The notes: a model not told the origin generated them from the sequence alone. 28,267 nucleotides of DNA from Atopobiaceae bacterium UBA5363 (GCA_002407925.1 DHPN01000012.1:69240-97506), one strand, 5' to 3'; shown: positions 1-7,183, counted from the first letter of the stretch. Numbers and translations are program-made.

Positions 1-183
1 AATCATGGCATAAACGGGGGAGCATGGCTCTGTCAGAGTAAAGACGCCATGGCGGCTTTATACCACTGAGAAAAGTGGTGGGAGCCAACAAAAAGGAGCG
101 CCTCAAGTTTTTATTCAAGACACTCCGCTAGAGCTTATAAGCTTTTTGTCCCTATGAACTTCAAGGAAACTGTACAGAGATTT
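1..183. other. Gene-free left edge downstream of rplT
   Basis: No reading frame in this stretch looks like a gene. It lies downstream of the minus-strand rplT and holds several small inverted repeats: a 10-bp palindrome CGCCATGGCG at 45-54, a stem ACCACT/AGTGGT with a six-base loop at 62-79, and a GCTTATAAGC palindrome near 135-144 followed by T residues on the plus strand. None is a textbook terminator for the minus-strand operon, although the 62-79 stem could contribute to 3'-end formation. Confidence 0.5.
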
Positions 184-546
184 TTATGCCTGTCTCAATG
201 CCTTTTTTGCTACGTCCGCCAGCGAAGCAAAGCTTGTTTCGTCCTCGTAGGCAACCTGCGCGAGCACTTTGCGATCAAGCTCGACGCCTGCAAGCTTCAA
301 CCCATGCATAAACTGACTATATGAAAGATCATTCATACGAGCGGCAGCATTGATTCGCTGAATCCACAGCGCGCGCATGGTGCGCTTCTTGTTGCGACGA
401 TCCCGATAGGCGTATTGGCCAGAGTGTTGACTTTGCTCCTTCATCCCACGGAACGTCCTTGAGGAGGTCCCGTAGTAACCCTTTGTACGCTCGACTAGCG
501 TCTGACGCTTTTTACGGCCTGAAACAGCGCGCTTAACACGTGCCAT
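184..546 (-). CDS. rplT: 50S ribosomal protein L20
   Basis: Ribosomal protein L20, an early-assembly protein of the large subunit that binds 23S rRNA and in many bacteria also represses its own operon. The product has 120 residues, normal for L20, and starts with the family signature MARVKRAV, followed by the basic RKKRQ stretch and the conserved RRNKKRTMRALWIQRINAA block. The ATG at 546 is chosen over an upstream GTG because it gives this N-terminus and sits eight bases after an AAGGAG ribosome binding site. It is the last gene of infC-rpmI-rplT, 76 bp after rpmI, and that gap holds a strong hairpin. The family assignment is certain. Autoregulation is known for the family but not shown here. 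Confidence 0.98.
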   Translation of the reverse strand: MARVKRAVSGRKKRQTLVERTKGYYGTSSRTFRGMKEQSQHSGQYAYRDRRNKKRTMRALWIQRINAAARMNDLSYSQFMHGLKLAGVELDRKVLAQVAYEDETSFASLADVAKKALRQA

Positions 547-570
547 ATCTATCACTCCTTGCTATCACAG

Positions 571-600
571 TGTGACATGCCAATCCATGAGCATGTCACA
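571..600 (-). promoter_or_regulatory. Hairpin between rpmI and rplT
   Basis: A perfect 10-bp inverted repeat (TGTGACATGC with GCATGTCACA) encloses a ten-base loop in the rpmI-rplT spacer, just before the rplT ribosome binding site. There is no T tract on the minus strand, so an intrinsic terminator is unlikely. It could be an RNA processing or translational control element. L20 is known to bind its own mRNA in other bacteria, but a link to this hairpin is inference. Confidence 0.55.
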
Positions 601-622
601 AGAGGTTGTACGTGTGAGGCGC

Positions 623-823
623 CTAGTTCTTCGAACCCATACGCTGGGAGACGACTTTGGCATCCCCCGACCCGAGGACTGCTTCCTTACGGAAAGCACG
701 AATGCGCTTTTGGGACTTCTTGGTCAAGATATGGCTCTTAAACGCCTTGGCACGCATGATCTTGCCGGTGCCGGTACGGCGAAAACGCTTTGCGCTACCC
801 TTATGCGTCTTCATCTTAGGCAT
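623..823 (-). CDS. rpmI: 50S ribosomal protein L35
   Basis: Ribosomal protein L35, a small very basic component of the large subunit. The 66-residue product begins MPKMKTHKGSAKRFR and continues with TGTGKIMR, the family hallmark, and its length matches L35. The reading frame is open 21 codons further upstream, but those codons lie inside the end of infC and do not resemble L35. The ATG at 823 is one base after the infC stop codon, and its ribosome binding site (AAGGAG) is inside the last infC codons. Translation of infC and rpmI is therefore probably coupled. Confidence 0.97.
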   Translation of the reverse strand: MPKMKTHKGSAKRFRRTGTGKIMRAKAFKSHILTKKSQKRIRAFRKEAVLGSGDAKVVSQRMGSKN

Positions 824-824
824 T

Positions 825-1400
825 TCAATTCTCCTTCTTCTCTTCTGCATCCGCCTCAGCGAGCTCCTTCTCCTTATCAAAGGCACCCTTTATCGGAGCG
901 ACGAGCATATGCATGTTGCGCCCCTCCATCTTCGGCTGCTCCTCAACCGTGGCATAGGGCTTAAGCTCATCTGCAAGCTTGTCAAGCACAACAAGACCTT
1001 GCTCAGGATGGGCCATCTCGCGCCCACGGTACATAACCGTGATCTTGACGCGCGCGCCACTTTTGAGAAAACGCAGAATGTGCTTCTTTTTGGTCTGGAA
1101 GTCGCCCACATCGATCTTGGGGCGAAACTTCATTTCCTTTACCTCGATCTTGACTTGCTTCTTGCGCGCGGCTTTGGCCTTGCGTGCCTGCTCGTATTTG
1201 AACTTGCTGTAGTCCATAACGCGGCACACCGGAGGCTGCGCGTCGGGGGCAATCTCTACCAGATCGAGATGCTGCTCGTTTGCAATGCGCAATGCATCAC
1301 GAACATCAAACAGCCCAAGCTGAGAGCCATCGACACCTATAAGGCGGCAGCTACGGGACGTAATTTCCCCGTTGACCATAAGATCGTCTTTCTTTGCCAG
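825..1400 (-). CDS. infC: Translation initiation factor IF-3
   Basis: IF-3 binds the 30S subunit and checks start-codon choice. The N-terminal domain (VNGEI...RLIG), the linker helix (YSKFKYEQARKAKAARKKQ) and the C-terminal domain (EVKEMKFRPKIDVGDF, RFLKSGARVKITVMYRGRE) are all present. The first ATG (1379) gives 184 residues but has no good ribosome binding site. Seven codons upstream, a CTG at 1398-1400 lies six bases after AAGGTG and directly follows an in-frame TAG; it gives 191 residues with an AKKDD lead-in typical of IF-3. I therefore place the start at CTG. Non-AUG starts are established in infC, where they let IF-3 limit its own synthesis. If this is wrong, the CDS is 825-1379. Confidence 0.93.
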   Translation of the reverse strand: MAKKDDLMVNGEITSRSCRLIGVDGSQLGLFDVRDALRIANEQHLDLVEIAPDAQPPVCRVMDYSKFKYEQARKAKAARKKQVKIEVKEMKFRPKIDVGDFQTKKKHILRFLKSGARVKITVMYRGREMAHPEQGLVVLDKLADELKPYATVEEQPKMEGRNMHMLVAPIKGAFDKEKELAEADAEEKKEN

Positions 1401-1420
1401 CTTCTACACCTTCCCTTCAA

Positions 1421-1452
1421 AACAAAAACTCCCGACGCAAACACCCCGGGAG
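1421..1452 (-). terminator. Terminator-like hairpin in infC leader (attenuator candidate)
   Basis: Read on the minus strand, CTCCCG and CGGGAG form a perfect 6-bp stem (1447-1452 with 1429-1434) followed at once by TTTTTGTT (1421-1428). This has the form of an intrinsic terminator and lies between the infC promoter and the infC start. Its upstream arm overlaps by two bases an alternative 7-bp stem (1451-1457 with 1486-1492), so the two folds compete in part, as in attenuation. Confidence 0.6.
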
Positions 1453-1538
1453 ACGAACCCTGCTTCGCCAAGCAGGCAAAAAATCTTCGTCTAACCAGAC
1501 AGCAGCTTGCGTGCTGTGCGGGTGGGGACAAACGTCCC
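1451..1538 (-). promoter_or_regulatory. Structured 5' leader of the infC-rpmI-rplT mRNA
   Basis: Three perfect small stems are packed here: GGGAC/GTCCC (1525-1538), ACAGCA/TGCTGT (1499-1517) and CCTGCTT/AAGCAGG (1459-1476). The last is nested in an outer stem AGACGAA/TTCGTCT (1451-1457 with 1486-1492). All are transcribed from the promoter at 1561-1589 ahead of the terminator-like hairpin. L20-responsive leaders upstream of infC are known in Bacillus. Whether this leader binds L20 cannot be told from the sequence. Confidence 0.5.
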
Positions 1539-1560
1539 TCTTTGCGTCATATCCGGTAGC

Positions 1561-1589
1561 AGTATATCGCCTCGTCTTCGAGGTTACAA
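1561..1589 (-). promoter_or_regulatory. infC operon promoter
   Basis: On the minus strand TTGTAA (1584-1589) and TATACT (1561-1566) are separated by exactly 17 bp, a good sigma70-type promoter placed about 160 bp before infC. The spacer contains a perfect inverted repeat CCTCG-TCTT-CGAGG (1570-1583), which could be an operator or chance. Confidence 0.65.
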
Positions 1590-1637
1590 GAATCACATAT
1601 GATCCATCAATGCTACGAAACGAAATGCTTGCTGTTC

Positions 1638-1646
1638 TGCTATAGT
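1638..1646 (+). promoter_or_regulatory. Extended -10 promoter for tRNA-Leu
   Basis: TGCTATAGT is a good extended -10 element that ends 15 bp before the mature tRNA 5' end. I see no convincing -35 box, as is common for extended -10 promoters. Confidence 0.45.
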
Positions 1647-1661
1647 CACAGAGGCAAACAA

Positions 1662-1747
1662 GCCCGAGTGGCGGAATGGCAGACGCGGCGGACTCAAAAT
1701 CCGCTTCCCGCAAGGGAATGAGGGTTCGACCCCCTCCTCGGGTACCA
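1662..1747 (+). tRNA. tRNA-Leu (anticodon CAA)
   Basis: An 86-base class II tRNA. The acceptor stem is GCCCGAG/CTCGGGT, the anticodon stem GCGGA/TCCGC holds the loop CTCAAAA with anticodon CAA, and a long variable arm (TTCCCGCAAGGGAA) is typical of tRNA-Leu. The T arm contains GGTTCGACC, and the 3' CCA is encoded. It decodes UUG. Seven T residues at 1752-1758 probably form the terminator with the 3' stem. Confidence 0.97.
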
Positions 1748-1922
1748 GAAATTTTTTTAGATTCTCAATTTAAATTTTCTTGGATTTAGGGTGCCCCTCT
1801 AGGCAGACCTGAACATGTACTGGTACACCTACCTTTTTTACATATATGCACGCTATATATGCCATCACGTACGCCTTGATGCATATGTACTGCACATACA
1901 TACTTGATAGATGCTGAGCATC

Positions 1923-2070
1923 TAGATGTGCGTAATCTCGTTCTAAACACTTACGCACATCTAAGCTTTAATCTAATAAACAAAATTATACTCGCTGGTA
2001 AATTGTTAGTTCATAAACAACCAGAACTAGATGTGCGTAATCCACATGCGCACATCTAGATGTGCGCATG
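1923..2070. repeat. Array of five TAGATGTGCG(T/C)A half-sites including a 26-bp perfect palindrome
   Basis: The motif TAGATGTGCGTAA occurs at 1923-1935 and 2028-2040. Its reverse complement is at 1951-1963. The variant TAGATGTGCGCA occurs head to head at 2045-2070, where the two arms (left arm CATGCGCACATCT) make a perfect 26-bp palindrome. Pairs 1/2 and 3/4 are inverted repeats with short spacers. A possible -10 box TATACT starts five bases after the palindrome. The arrangement looks like a cluster of operator sites for a dimeric regulator. A REP-like element is the alternative. Confidence 0.7.
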
Positions 2071-2159
2071 TAACTATACTCACACGCGCGAGGCGACAGG
2101 CAAAAAAGCGCAGTGATTACTGCTGCCATGAAACTAGGGAATGCAACGCTATAGTTGGG

Positions 2160-2184
2160 TTGCTAGCGAGGTTTTCGCTAGCAA
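2160..2184 (+). promoter_or_regulatory. Hairpin in the leader of the hydroxyacid dehydrogenase
   Basis: TTGCTAGCGA and TCGCTAGCAA form a perfect 10-bp stem with a five-base loop. It lies about 150 bp before the start codon and is not followed by a T tract, so it is not a simple terminator. It may be part of a structured leader. I do not recognise a known riboswitch. Confidence 0.45.
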
Positions 2185-2330
2185 GGTTTGAGCCTTGAGG
2201 CACCTGCAGGCTGCAATATGGAGATGTCGACAGTGCTGGCCTTGTTACTAGCCAGAAGCACGGCGTTGTTATAGACCTACGGCTAAGACGAGTTTCCAAC
2301 GTGCGCCACACATATAGGAAGAGGTAGAAG

Positions 2331-3287
2331 ATGCGCATAGCATTGCTTGAACCGCTGGGAGTCCCCGTTGAAACCATAGAAAAGCTCGCAGAGCCCATCC
2401 GCCAGGCGGGCCATGAGTTTGTCTACTTTGACACGAAGACGACCGATCCAGACGAGCTTGTTCGTCGCAGTGCGCAAGCCGATGTGGTAATGATCGCCAA
2501 CAACCCATATCCAACTGAGGTTATCGAACGCCTAAGCAGACTCAAGATGATTGCCGTTGCCTTCACCGGAATCGACCATGTTGGCCTTGAGGCGTGCAAG
2601 CGGCGTGGAGTGACGGTTTGCAACTGCGCGGGCTACTCTGACACAAGCGTTGCGGAGCTTGCTGTCGGGCTCACGATTAGCGTCTTGCGAAAAATACAGG
2701 AGGGGGATGCCGCGCTGCGCGATGGCGGCACTGCAGCGGGCCTTATGGGCACAGAAATTACTGGCAAGACCGTCGGCATCGTTGGTACCGGCCATATTGG
2801 CTCTCGTGCAGGCATTCTTTTCAAGGCATTCGGAGCGCGAGTTCTAGGCTATGCGCGGCATGAGAACAAAGAGGCCACTGCGGCAGGCATTGAGTACGCT
2901 TCGCTCGATGAGCTGCTGACAACAAGTGACATCGTCTCTCTTCACCTGCCTCTCAACAATATGACGCGCGGCAGTTTTGATGCTAGCCGAATGGCGCAGA
3001 TGAAAACCAGCTCGATTCTGATCAACTGCGCACGTGGCCCCATTGTCAACACCGCCGCTCTCGCCAGCGCGCTTAATGAGGGAAGGCTTGCCGGCGCAGG
3101 CGTCGACGTCTTCGATTCAGAGCCGCCGCTCGATAAGGCAAATCCGCTTCTCCATGCGAAGAACTGCGTGCTGACGCCACACGTCGGCTTCCTCACCAAG
3201 GAGGCTATGCAACGGCGCGCAAAGATCGTCTTTGGCAATGTCACAGCATGGCTTTCCGACTCGCCAACAAACGTTTGCAAACTATAG
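2331..3287 (+). CDS. D-2-hydroxyacid dehydrogenase, NAD-dependent
   Basis: A 318-residue cytoplasmic oxidoreductase of the D-isomer-specific 2-hydroxyacid dehydrogenase family, which interconverts 2-keto acids and D-2-hydroxy acids with NAD(P)H. The N-terminal substrate domain is followed by a Rossmann domain with GTGHIGS (about 152-158). The catalytic triad is visible as Arg235 (NCARGPIV), Glu264 (FDSEPPL) and His284 (TPHVGF). The ATG follows a purine-rich site, GGAAGAGG. Length is normal and the frame is intact. The substrate (lactate, phosphoglycerate, glycerate or hydroxyisocaproate type) cannot be decided. A damaged LysR gene follows on the same strand. Its upstream region is unusually rich in palindromes, so regulated expression is likely. 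Confidence 0.9.
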   Translation: MRIALLEPLGVPVETIEKLAEPIRQAGHEFVYFDTKTTDPDELVRRSAQADVVMIANNPYPTEVIERLSRLKMIAVAFTGIDHVGLEACKRRGVTVCNCAGYSDTSVAELAVGLTISVLRKIQEGDAALRDGGTAAGLMGTEITGKTVGIVGTGHIGSRAGILFKAFGARVLGYARHENKEATAAGIEYASLDELLTTSDIVSLHLPLNNMTRGSFDASRMAQMKTSSILINCARGPIVNTAALASALNEGRLAGAGVDVFDSEPPLDKANPLLHAKNCVLTPHVGFLTKEAMQRRAKIVFGNVTAWLSDSPTNVCKL

Positions 3288-3480
3288 GCCACAGGCTCAT
3301 AGCCCAAAGCACGGTGACGATAAGCTGTGGACAGACGCTTGAAGGCGATGCCTGTGAGCCTGCAGCTGTGATCGCAACTGCAGGCCCATGCAACTTTCGC
3401 TCTCCACGGCCGGGGCTCCCCATAAGAAAAACATGGGCTAAGGGCTAAAACGTGAGCAACGCAGAGAAGGGCTTTGCGCC

Positions 3481-4318
3481 TTGAACTTGAGACAGCTCGA
3501 ATACTTCATGGCAATAGCAGAGGAGCACCAGCTCACAGCAGCTGCAAAGCGTCTTCATATTATGCAGCCACCACTGTCATACGAGCTGTCGTCTCTAGAA
3601 AGAGAGCTCGGAGTAAAGCTTGTGAGCCGCTCTTCGCGCTCCGTCGAACTCACGGACGCGGGAAAGCTGCTCTATGTCCGTGCTGCACAAATTGTGGATG
3701 CGACAAGCTCAGCAGAGCGCGAGGTGAAAAACTTCGCCGCGGGAGCAAAGCGGCACGCTCGCTATTGGCCTCGTCTCGTCTGCCTGTGGACATATCTCCA
3801 ACAATGCGATGCGCTCGCTTACCAGCGACTTCCCTGCCGTAAAGCTAGAGTTGCACGAGCGCGACACGACCGGAGTGCTCGACATACTTGAGGTCGGAAC
3901 AATTGACGTCGGGATCGTGCGCACGCCTTTTATGGTAGGAGAATTTGAGTGCCACTATGCTGCACCGGAGCCAATGATAGCCGTCATGCCAGAGGGCATG
4001 CGCTGCGGCAAGGACCCAAGTCGCATATCGCTTGAAGAGCTGTCCACCAAGCCGATTGTTATTGACTGCCACTTCGGCAAGATCATACATGACATATTCG
4101 TCTCTCGCGGCCTAAAGCTTTTCATGGCCTGCATGACAGAAGACGTTCGCACGACCAGCATGTGGGCCTCGCGCGGCATGGGCGTTGGCGTAGTCCCACG
4201 CTCCTGCCTCACAGAAACTGAGCTGCAAGAGGCCAAGGCCATAAGCTGTGAAAAGCTCACAAGCATTTCTGGTACGCCAAAACCACCGACCATATGCGAT
4301 GCCTCCAAGATTCGCTGA
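3481..4318 (+). pseudogene. LysR-family regulator, broken by a frameshift
   Basis: The first part (TTG start at 3481) encodes a clear LysR winged helix-turn-helix: LRQLEYFMAIAEEHQLTAAAKRL, then QPPLSYELSSLERELG and LTDAGKLL. At about 3745-3752 the frame is lost. A +1 shift there restores the effector-binding domain, which reads GTLAIGLVSSACGHIS and then SDFPAVKLELHERDTTG up to the stop at 4318. The join falls exactly at the usual linker-effector boundary, so the event is one extra base (or two lost) in AAAGCGGCA, not a large rearrangement. The repaired protein would be about 279 residues, close to normal. A sequencing error would look the same. It may once have controlled the upstream dehydrogenase or another local gene. 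Confidence 0.85.
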
Positions 4319-4649
4319 GCTCTTACAGGAAGATCAAACCCAGATCCAATCTTTCCTTCCTGCATAAGCTCATCGTATTATTCACATGAAGGCATGTTAA
4401 ATAGGTATTTTATAGCACTGGCATATAGGATTTGAATAGCATGACGTCAGCGTCAATAGCAGCAACCCCATCCTTCTTGCTACTGCAAACAAAGATGGGG
4501 TTGCAGTGATAAGAATAGAGTCACTGAGGCAAGAAGACCTACGCTGATGGCTGCACCGCACAGGTGCAAACAGGCCGGCACACAAGTAAACGCGGTCCCT
4601 TGAAACAGCTGAGGCTTGGATCCGCCCTTACCAGGCGTGATGCCGAAGG
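4319..4649. other. Gene-free spacer between the LysR pseudogene and the binding protein
   Basis: I see no credible gene in these 331 bp, which separate convergent transcription units. The main content is an 11-bp inverted repeat at 4462-4504, listed separately. A short minus-strand frame here has no recognisable features. No obvious intrinsic terminator with a T tract follows the binding-protein gene. Confidence 0.5.
4462..4504. repeat. Inverted repeat with 11-bp arms
   Basis: GCAACCCCATC (4462-4472) and GATGGGGTTGC (4494-4504) are exact reverse complements. They enclose a 21-base loop that itself contains TTGC-TACT-GCAA. The structure would form a stable two-tier hairpin on either strand between two converging units. 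It may act as a bidirectional terminator without a T tract, or be a remnant of a mobile repeat. I see no second copy in the window. Confidence 0.5.
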
Positions 4650-5576
4650 CTAAACCTGTCCGCCTTCCACAACGATGGTATCAGGGTCAACGTCATCGCC
4701 AAAGACCGGCTCGAGCGTCTGCTCATAGTCGTTGTGGAAGAAGTTCTCCTCAGCAAGGGGACCCGTGATGAGGTTGTTCACAAACTCGAGCAAGGAGTCG
4801 TTGCCCTTGTGGACAGCACCAGCGATGGTGTCAACGTCTCCAAGGTCAGTGACGTTCACCACATAGCCAGGGTTGACCTTAGCCCAAGCAAGAACCTCCG
4901 TGTTATCGGTTGACATAGCGTCACCACGACCATCAAGCAGCGCATTGTAGGCGTCGGCATAGGCATCATATTTCTGAAGCGTTATGTCGGGGTACTTGTC
5001 CTCAAAATATGTCTCGGCAGTAGTTCCCTTGGCAATGATGAGTGTCTTGCCCGAGAGATCGTCAACCGAGTTGATGGGCGCTGACTCCGGAGAGACGATG
5101 CCAAGCTGAACTTTCATATAGGGCTTTGTGAAATCGACTTTCTCCGCACGCTCGTCCGTGACCGTGAAATTGGCGAGCATAAGATCTGCCTGGTTTGACT
5201 CGAGGTAGGGCACACGGTTGGCGCCGTCAGTGGAGATGTAGTTGGGAGTGACCCCGAGCTCCTTGGCGATGCGCTCAGCAAAGACGATGTCATAGCCTGC
5301 ATAGTTGCCTGAGTCATCCACGTAGCCAAACGGGGCTTTGTCCGAAAATACTCCTATGTTGATGGAGCCAGCTGCCTTGATCTCATCAACGCCACGGACC
5401 TCAGACGACGATGAGTCACTCGACCCCACATCAGAGCCGCTCGTCGCGTCGCTGAGGGCGTCTTGGACATTCTGGCTTGACCCACAGCCGGCAAGCACAG
5501 ATGAGGCTGCCAGAAGAATGCTACCCGACAAAAAGAAACGGCGGTCAAAACTGATATTTCCAAAAGATCTGTGCAT
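4650..5576 (-). CDS. Amino-acid ABC transporter substrate-binding lipoprotein
   Basis: A 308-residue extracellular solute-binding protein of family 3, which captures a polar amino acid for the adjacent permeases. The signal region DRRFFLSGSILLAASSVLAGC ends in a lipobox with Cys31, and its RRFFL segment resembles a twin-arginine motif, so export as a Tat lipoprotein is possible. The mature protein has IGVFSDKAPFGYVDDSGNY, TDERAEKVDFTKPYM with the usual ligand-binding Arg, and DAMSTDNT. A good ribosome binding site (GGGAAGG) precedes the ATG. The gene lies 150 bp after the ATPase gene, so it may have its own promoter to give the excess of binding protein such systems need. The ligand is not certain. 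Cystine, glutamate/aspartate or a related amino acid is likely. Confidence 0.9.
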   Translation of the reverse strand: MHRSFGNISFDRRFFLSGSILLAASSVLAGCGSSQNVQDALSDATSGSDVGSSDSSSSEVRGVDEIKAAGSINIGVFSDKAPFGYVDDSGNYAGYDIVFAERIAKELGVTPNYISTDGANRVPYLESNQADLMLANFTVTDERAEKVDFTKPYMKVQLGIVSPESAPINSVDDLSGKTLIIAKGTTAETYFEDKYPDITLQKYDAYADAYNALLDGRGDAMSTDNTEVLAWAKVNPGYVVNVTDLGDVDTIAGAVHKGNDSLLEFVNNLITGPLAEENFFHNDYEQTLEPVFGDDVDPDTIVVEGGQV

Positions 5577-5726
5577 AATACTACCTTCCCTTCACGTATA
5601 ACGTCACTATCTAACAAACTCATTATTCAAACGAGCAAATAAGCGAACGGGTAAGACAGGAAAAATTCTCATCTGCCAAGGCAGAAACAGGCAAGCTTGC
5701 AAAACTTTGACCTCGCTGCCAAAAAG

Positions 5727-6512
5727 CTAGGTACACTCAGCCCTTTTCTCACGGCGAAATTCGAAGGTCCCAAGAAAATCTTTTGCCCGCTGCGTAGATG
5801 GCATCTCGAAGAAGCTCTCCGGATCATGCGAGCACTCTACGACTCCTCCTCCGTCAAGCAGGACGACCTGGTCAGCAATAGCACGCGCAAAGCCCATCTC
5901 GTGGGTCACGATGACCATCGTCATTCCTTGGTCAGAAAGCTCGAGGATGACTTGCAACACCTCATGAACCATCTCTGGGTCAAGGGCAGCAGTCACCTCG
6001 TCAAAAAGCATGACCTCGGGATTTGTCATCAGAGCGCGCACGATAGCAATGCGCTGCTTCTGACCGCCTGAGAGTGTGGATGGGTATACATCACGCTTAT
6101 CCCAAAGTCCTACGCGTTGCAGTAGCTGCTCGGCTTGAGCGTTGACTTCTTCCTTCTCCCTGCCCTGCACGACAAGAGGTGCCAAAGTGACATTGCCCAG
6201 CACGGTCTTGTTCGGAAAAAGGTCATAGCTTTGGAAGACCATGCCTATGCGCTGACGCAAGGCCGAAGTGCGCGCGGAGCCAGATATCACTTTGCCGTTC
6301 AGCACAACCTCCCCACCTTGGATGTCCTCCAAGCCGACGATGCAACGAAGTAGCGTGGATTTGCCACAGCCAGAAGGACCAAGCACGACCACCGTCTCGC
6401 CACGCCGCACGTCAACTGACACACCGTTGAGCACGGGCTGCTCAGAGCCCTTATAGCGCTTCACCAGATCTTTGACAGAAAGGATAATGTCATTATCAGG
6501 AGTTTCGCTCAC
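5727..6512 (-). CDS. Amino-acid ABC transporter ATPase
   Basis: The 261-residue nucleotide-binding subunit that powers the transporter. Walker A is GPSGCGKST, followed by a Q-loop (VFQSYDLFP), the signature LSGGQKQR, Walker B with LFDEVTAALDP, and the switch His in VTHEMGFA, the usual order of the polar amino-acid (GlnQ/HisP) subfamily. The frame is open far upstream into the permease gene, but those residues are not ATPase-like. I place the start at the GTG (6510-6512), which overlaps the stop codon of the preceding permease as GTGA and gives the N-terminus VSETPDND. That overlap implies translational coupling. The Walker B carries Val where Pro is commonest (DEVT), a variant seen in this subfamily. 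Confidence 0.95.
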   Translation of the reverse strand: MSETPDNDIILSVKDLVKRYKGSEQPVLNGVSVDVRRGETVVVLGPSGCGKSTLLRCIVGLEDIQGGEVVLNGKVISGSARTSALRQRIGMVFQSYDLFPNKTVLGNVTLAPLVVQGREKEEVNAQAEQLLQRVGLWDKRDVYPSTLSGGQKQRIAIVRALMTNPEVMLFDEVTAALDPEMVHEVLQVILELSDQGMTMVIVTHEMGFARAIADQVVLLDGGGVVECSHDPESFFEMPSTQRAKDFLGTFEFRREKRAECT

Positions 6513-7183
6513 TTTGAAGCTCTTTTCTCGAGGTAGCGAGACAACAACGACAGAGGAAAGCACACAAAGAAGTACATGAAGAAGATCGCCCCATAGATCC
6601 ACAAGGCGCCATCTGGATGAGCAAAGCGGTTCAGGTCGATAATCTGAGCTCCCACACGTATAAGCTCGACAACCCCGATCAGCATGCAAAGAGACGTCGT
6701 TTTCACCATACGGGTGATGAGATTGACGGCAGGCGGCAGGAGGCGACGCACCGCCTGCGGCAAGATAATGCACGTAAAAGTCTGTCGGCGGTCAAAGCCA
6801 AGCACGTACGCGCTGTCATATTGCATGCGAGGAATGGATTCAAGGGCACCACGAACAAGATCGCCCATCTCGGCCGCGCCCCACAAGGTGAACACAACAA
6901 TCGATGATGTGTACCCATCGAAGGACACGCCAAACCATGCTGCCGTGCCGAAGAAGACTATATAAAGCAACACAAGCTGAGGCATGATCCGTATAAAGTC
7001 AAGGTAGAACCTCAAGATGAAGCGAACCACGCGCGACCTTGACGTCATGAAGACGCCAACAAGAATTCCTAAGGGTATGGAAAGCAACACTGACACAAGC
7101 GCGATCTGTATGCTCACGCCAAGGCCGGCAAACAGACGGGACAAGTTGTTACCCTCAAGCAAGATGTTGCTAGCGCCTTGCAT
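6509..7183 (-). CDS. Amino-acid ABC transporter permease, second copy
   Basis: A 224-residue inner-membrane permease of the His/Glu/Gln type. Hydrophobic segments are seen at about 20-45 (SIQIALVSVLLSIPLGILVG), 55-80, 90-110 and near the C-terminus. The cytoplasmic EAA loop that docks with the ATPase is visible as RGALESIPRMQYDSAYVLGF...ILPQAVRRLLPP. Its start overlaps the upstream permease gene by 14 bp and its stop overlaps the ATPase start, so the three genes are tightly coupled. The two permeases probably form a heterodimeric channel. Confidence 0.93.
   Translation of the reverse strand: MQGASNILLEGNNLSRLFAGLGVSIQIALVSVLLSIPLGILVGVFMTSRSRVVRFILRFYLDFIRIMPQLVLLYIVFFGTAAWFGVSFDGYTSSIVVFTLWGAAEMGDLVRGALESIPRMQYDSAYVLGFDRRQTFTCIILPQAVRRLLPPAVNLITRMVKTTSLCMLIGVVELIRVGAQIIDLNRFAHPDGALWIYGAIFFMYFFVCFPLSLLSRYLEKRASK

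Larger units (their letters stand above)
1748..2330. other. Gene-free palindrome-rich region upstream of the dehydrogenase
   Basis: No reading frame in this 583-bp stretch looks coding. It is AT-rich in its first half and packed with inverted repeats: GATGCT-G-AGCATC at 1910-1922, a five-copy TAGATGTGCG motif (annotated separately), and a 10-bp stem hairpin at 2160-2184. TATACT hexamers at 1987-1992 and 2075-2080 are possible -10 boxes. It sits between a tRNA 3' end and the dehydrogenase, but I found no second copy of the tRNA 3' end that would mark an integrated element. Confidence 0.6.

Noticed and set aside
657..1559. Long plus-strand reading frame of 300 codons
   Set aside because: It lies opposite infC and rpmI, whose protein families are certain, and its own translation resembles nothing.
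1662..1760. tRNA-Leu as the attachment site of an integrated element
   Set aside because: The repeat-rich DNA after it is suggestive, but I find no second copy of the tRNA 3' end in the window and no integrase or phage gene.
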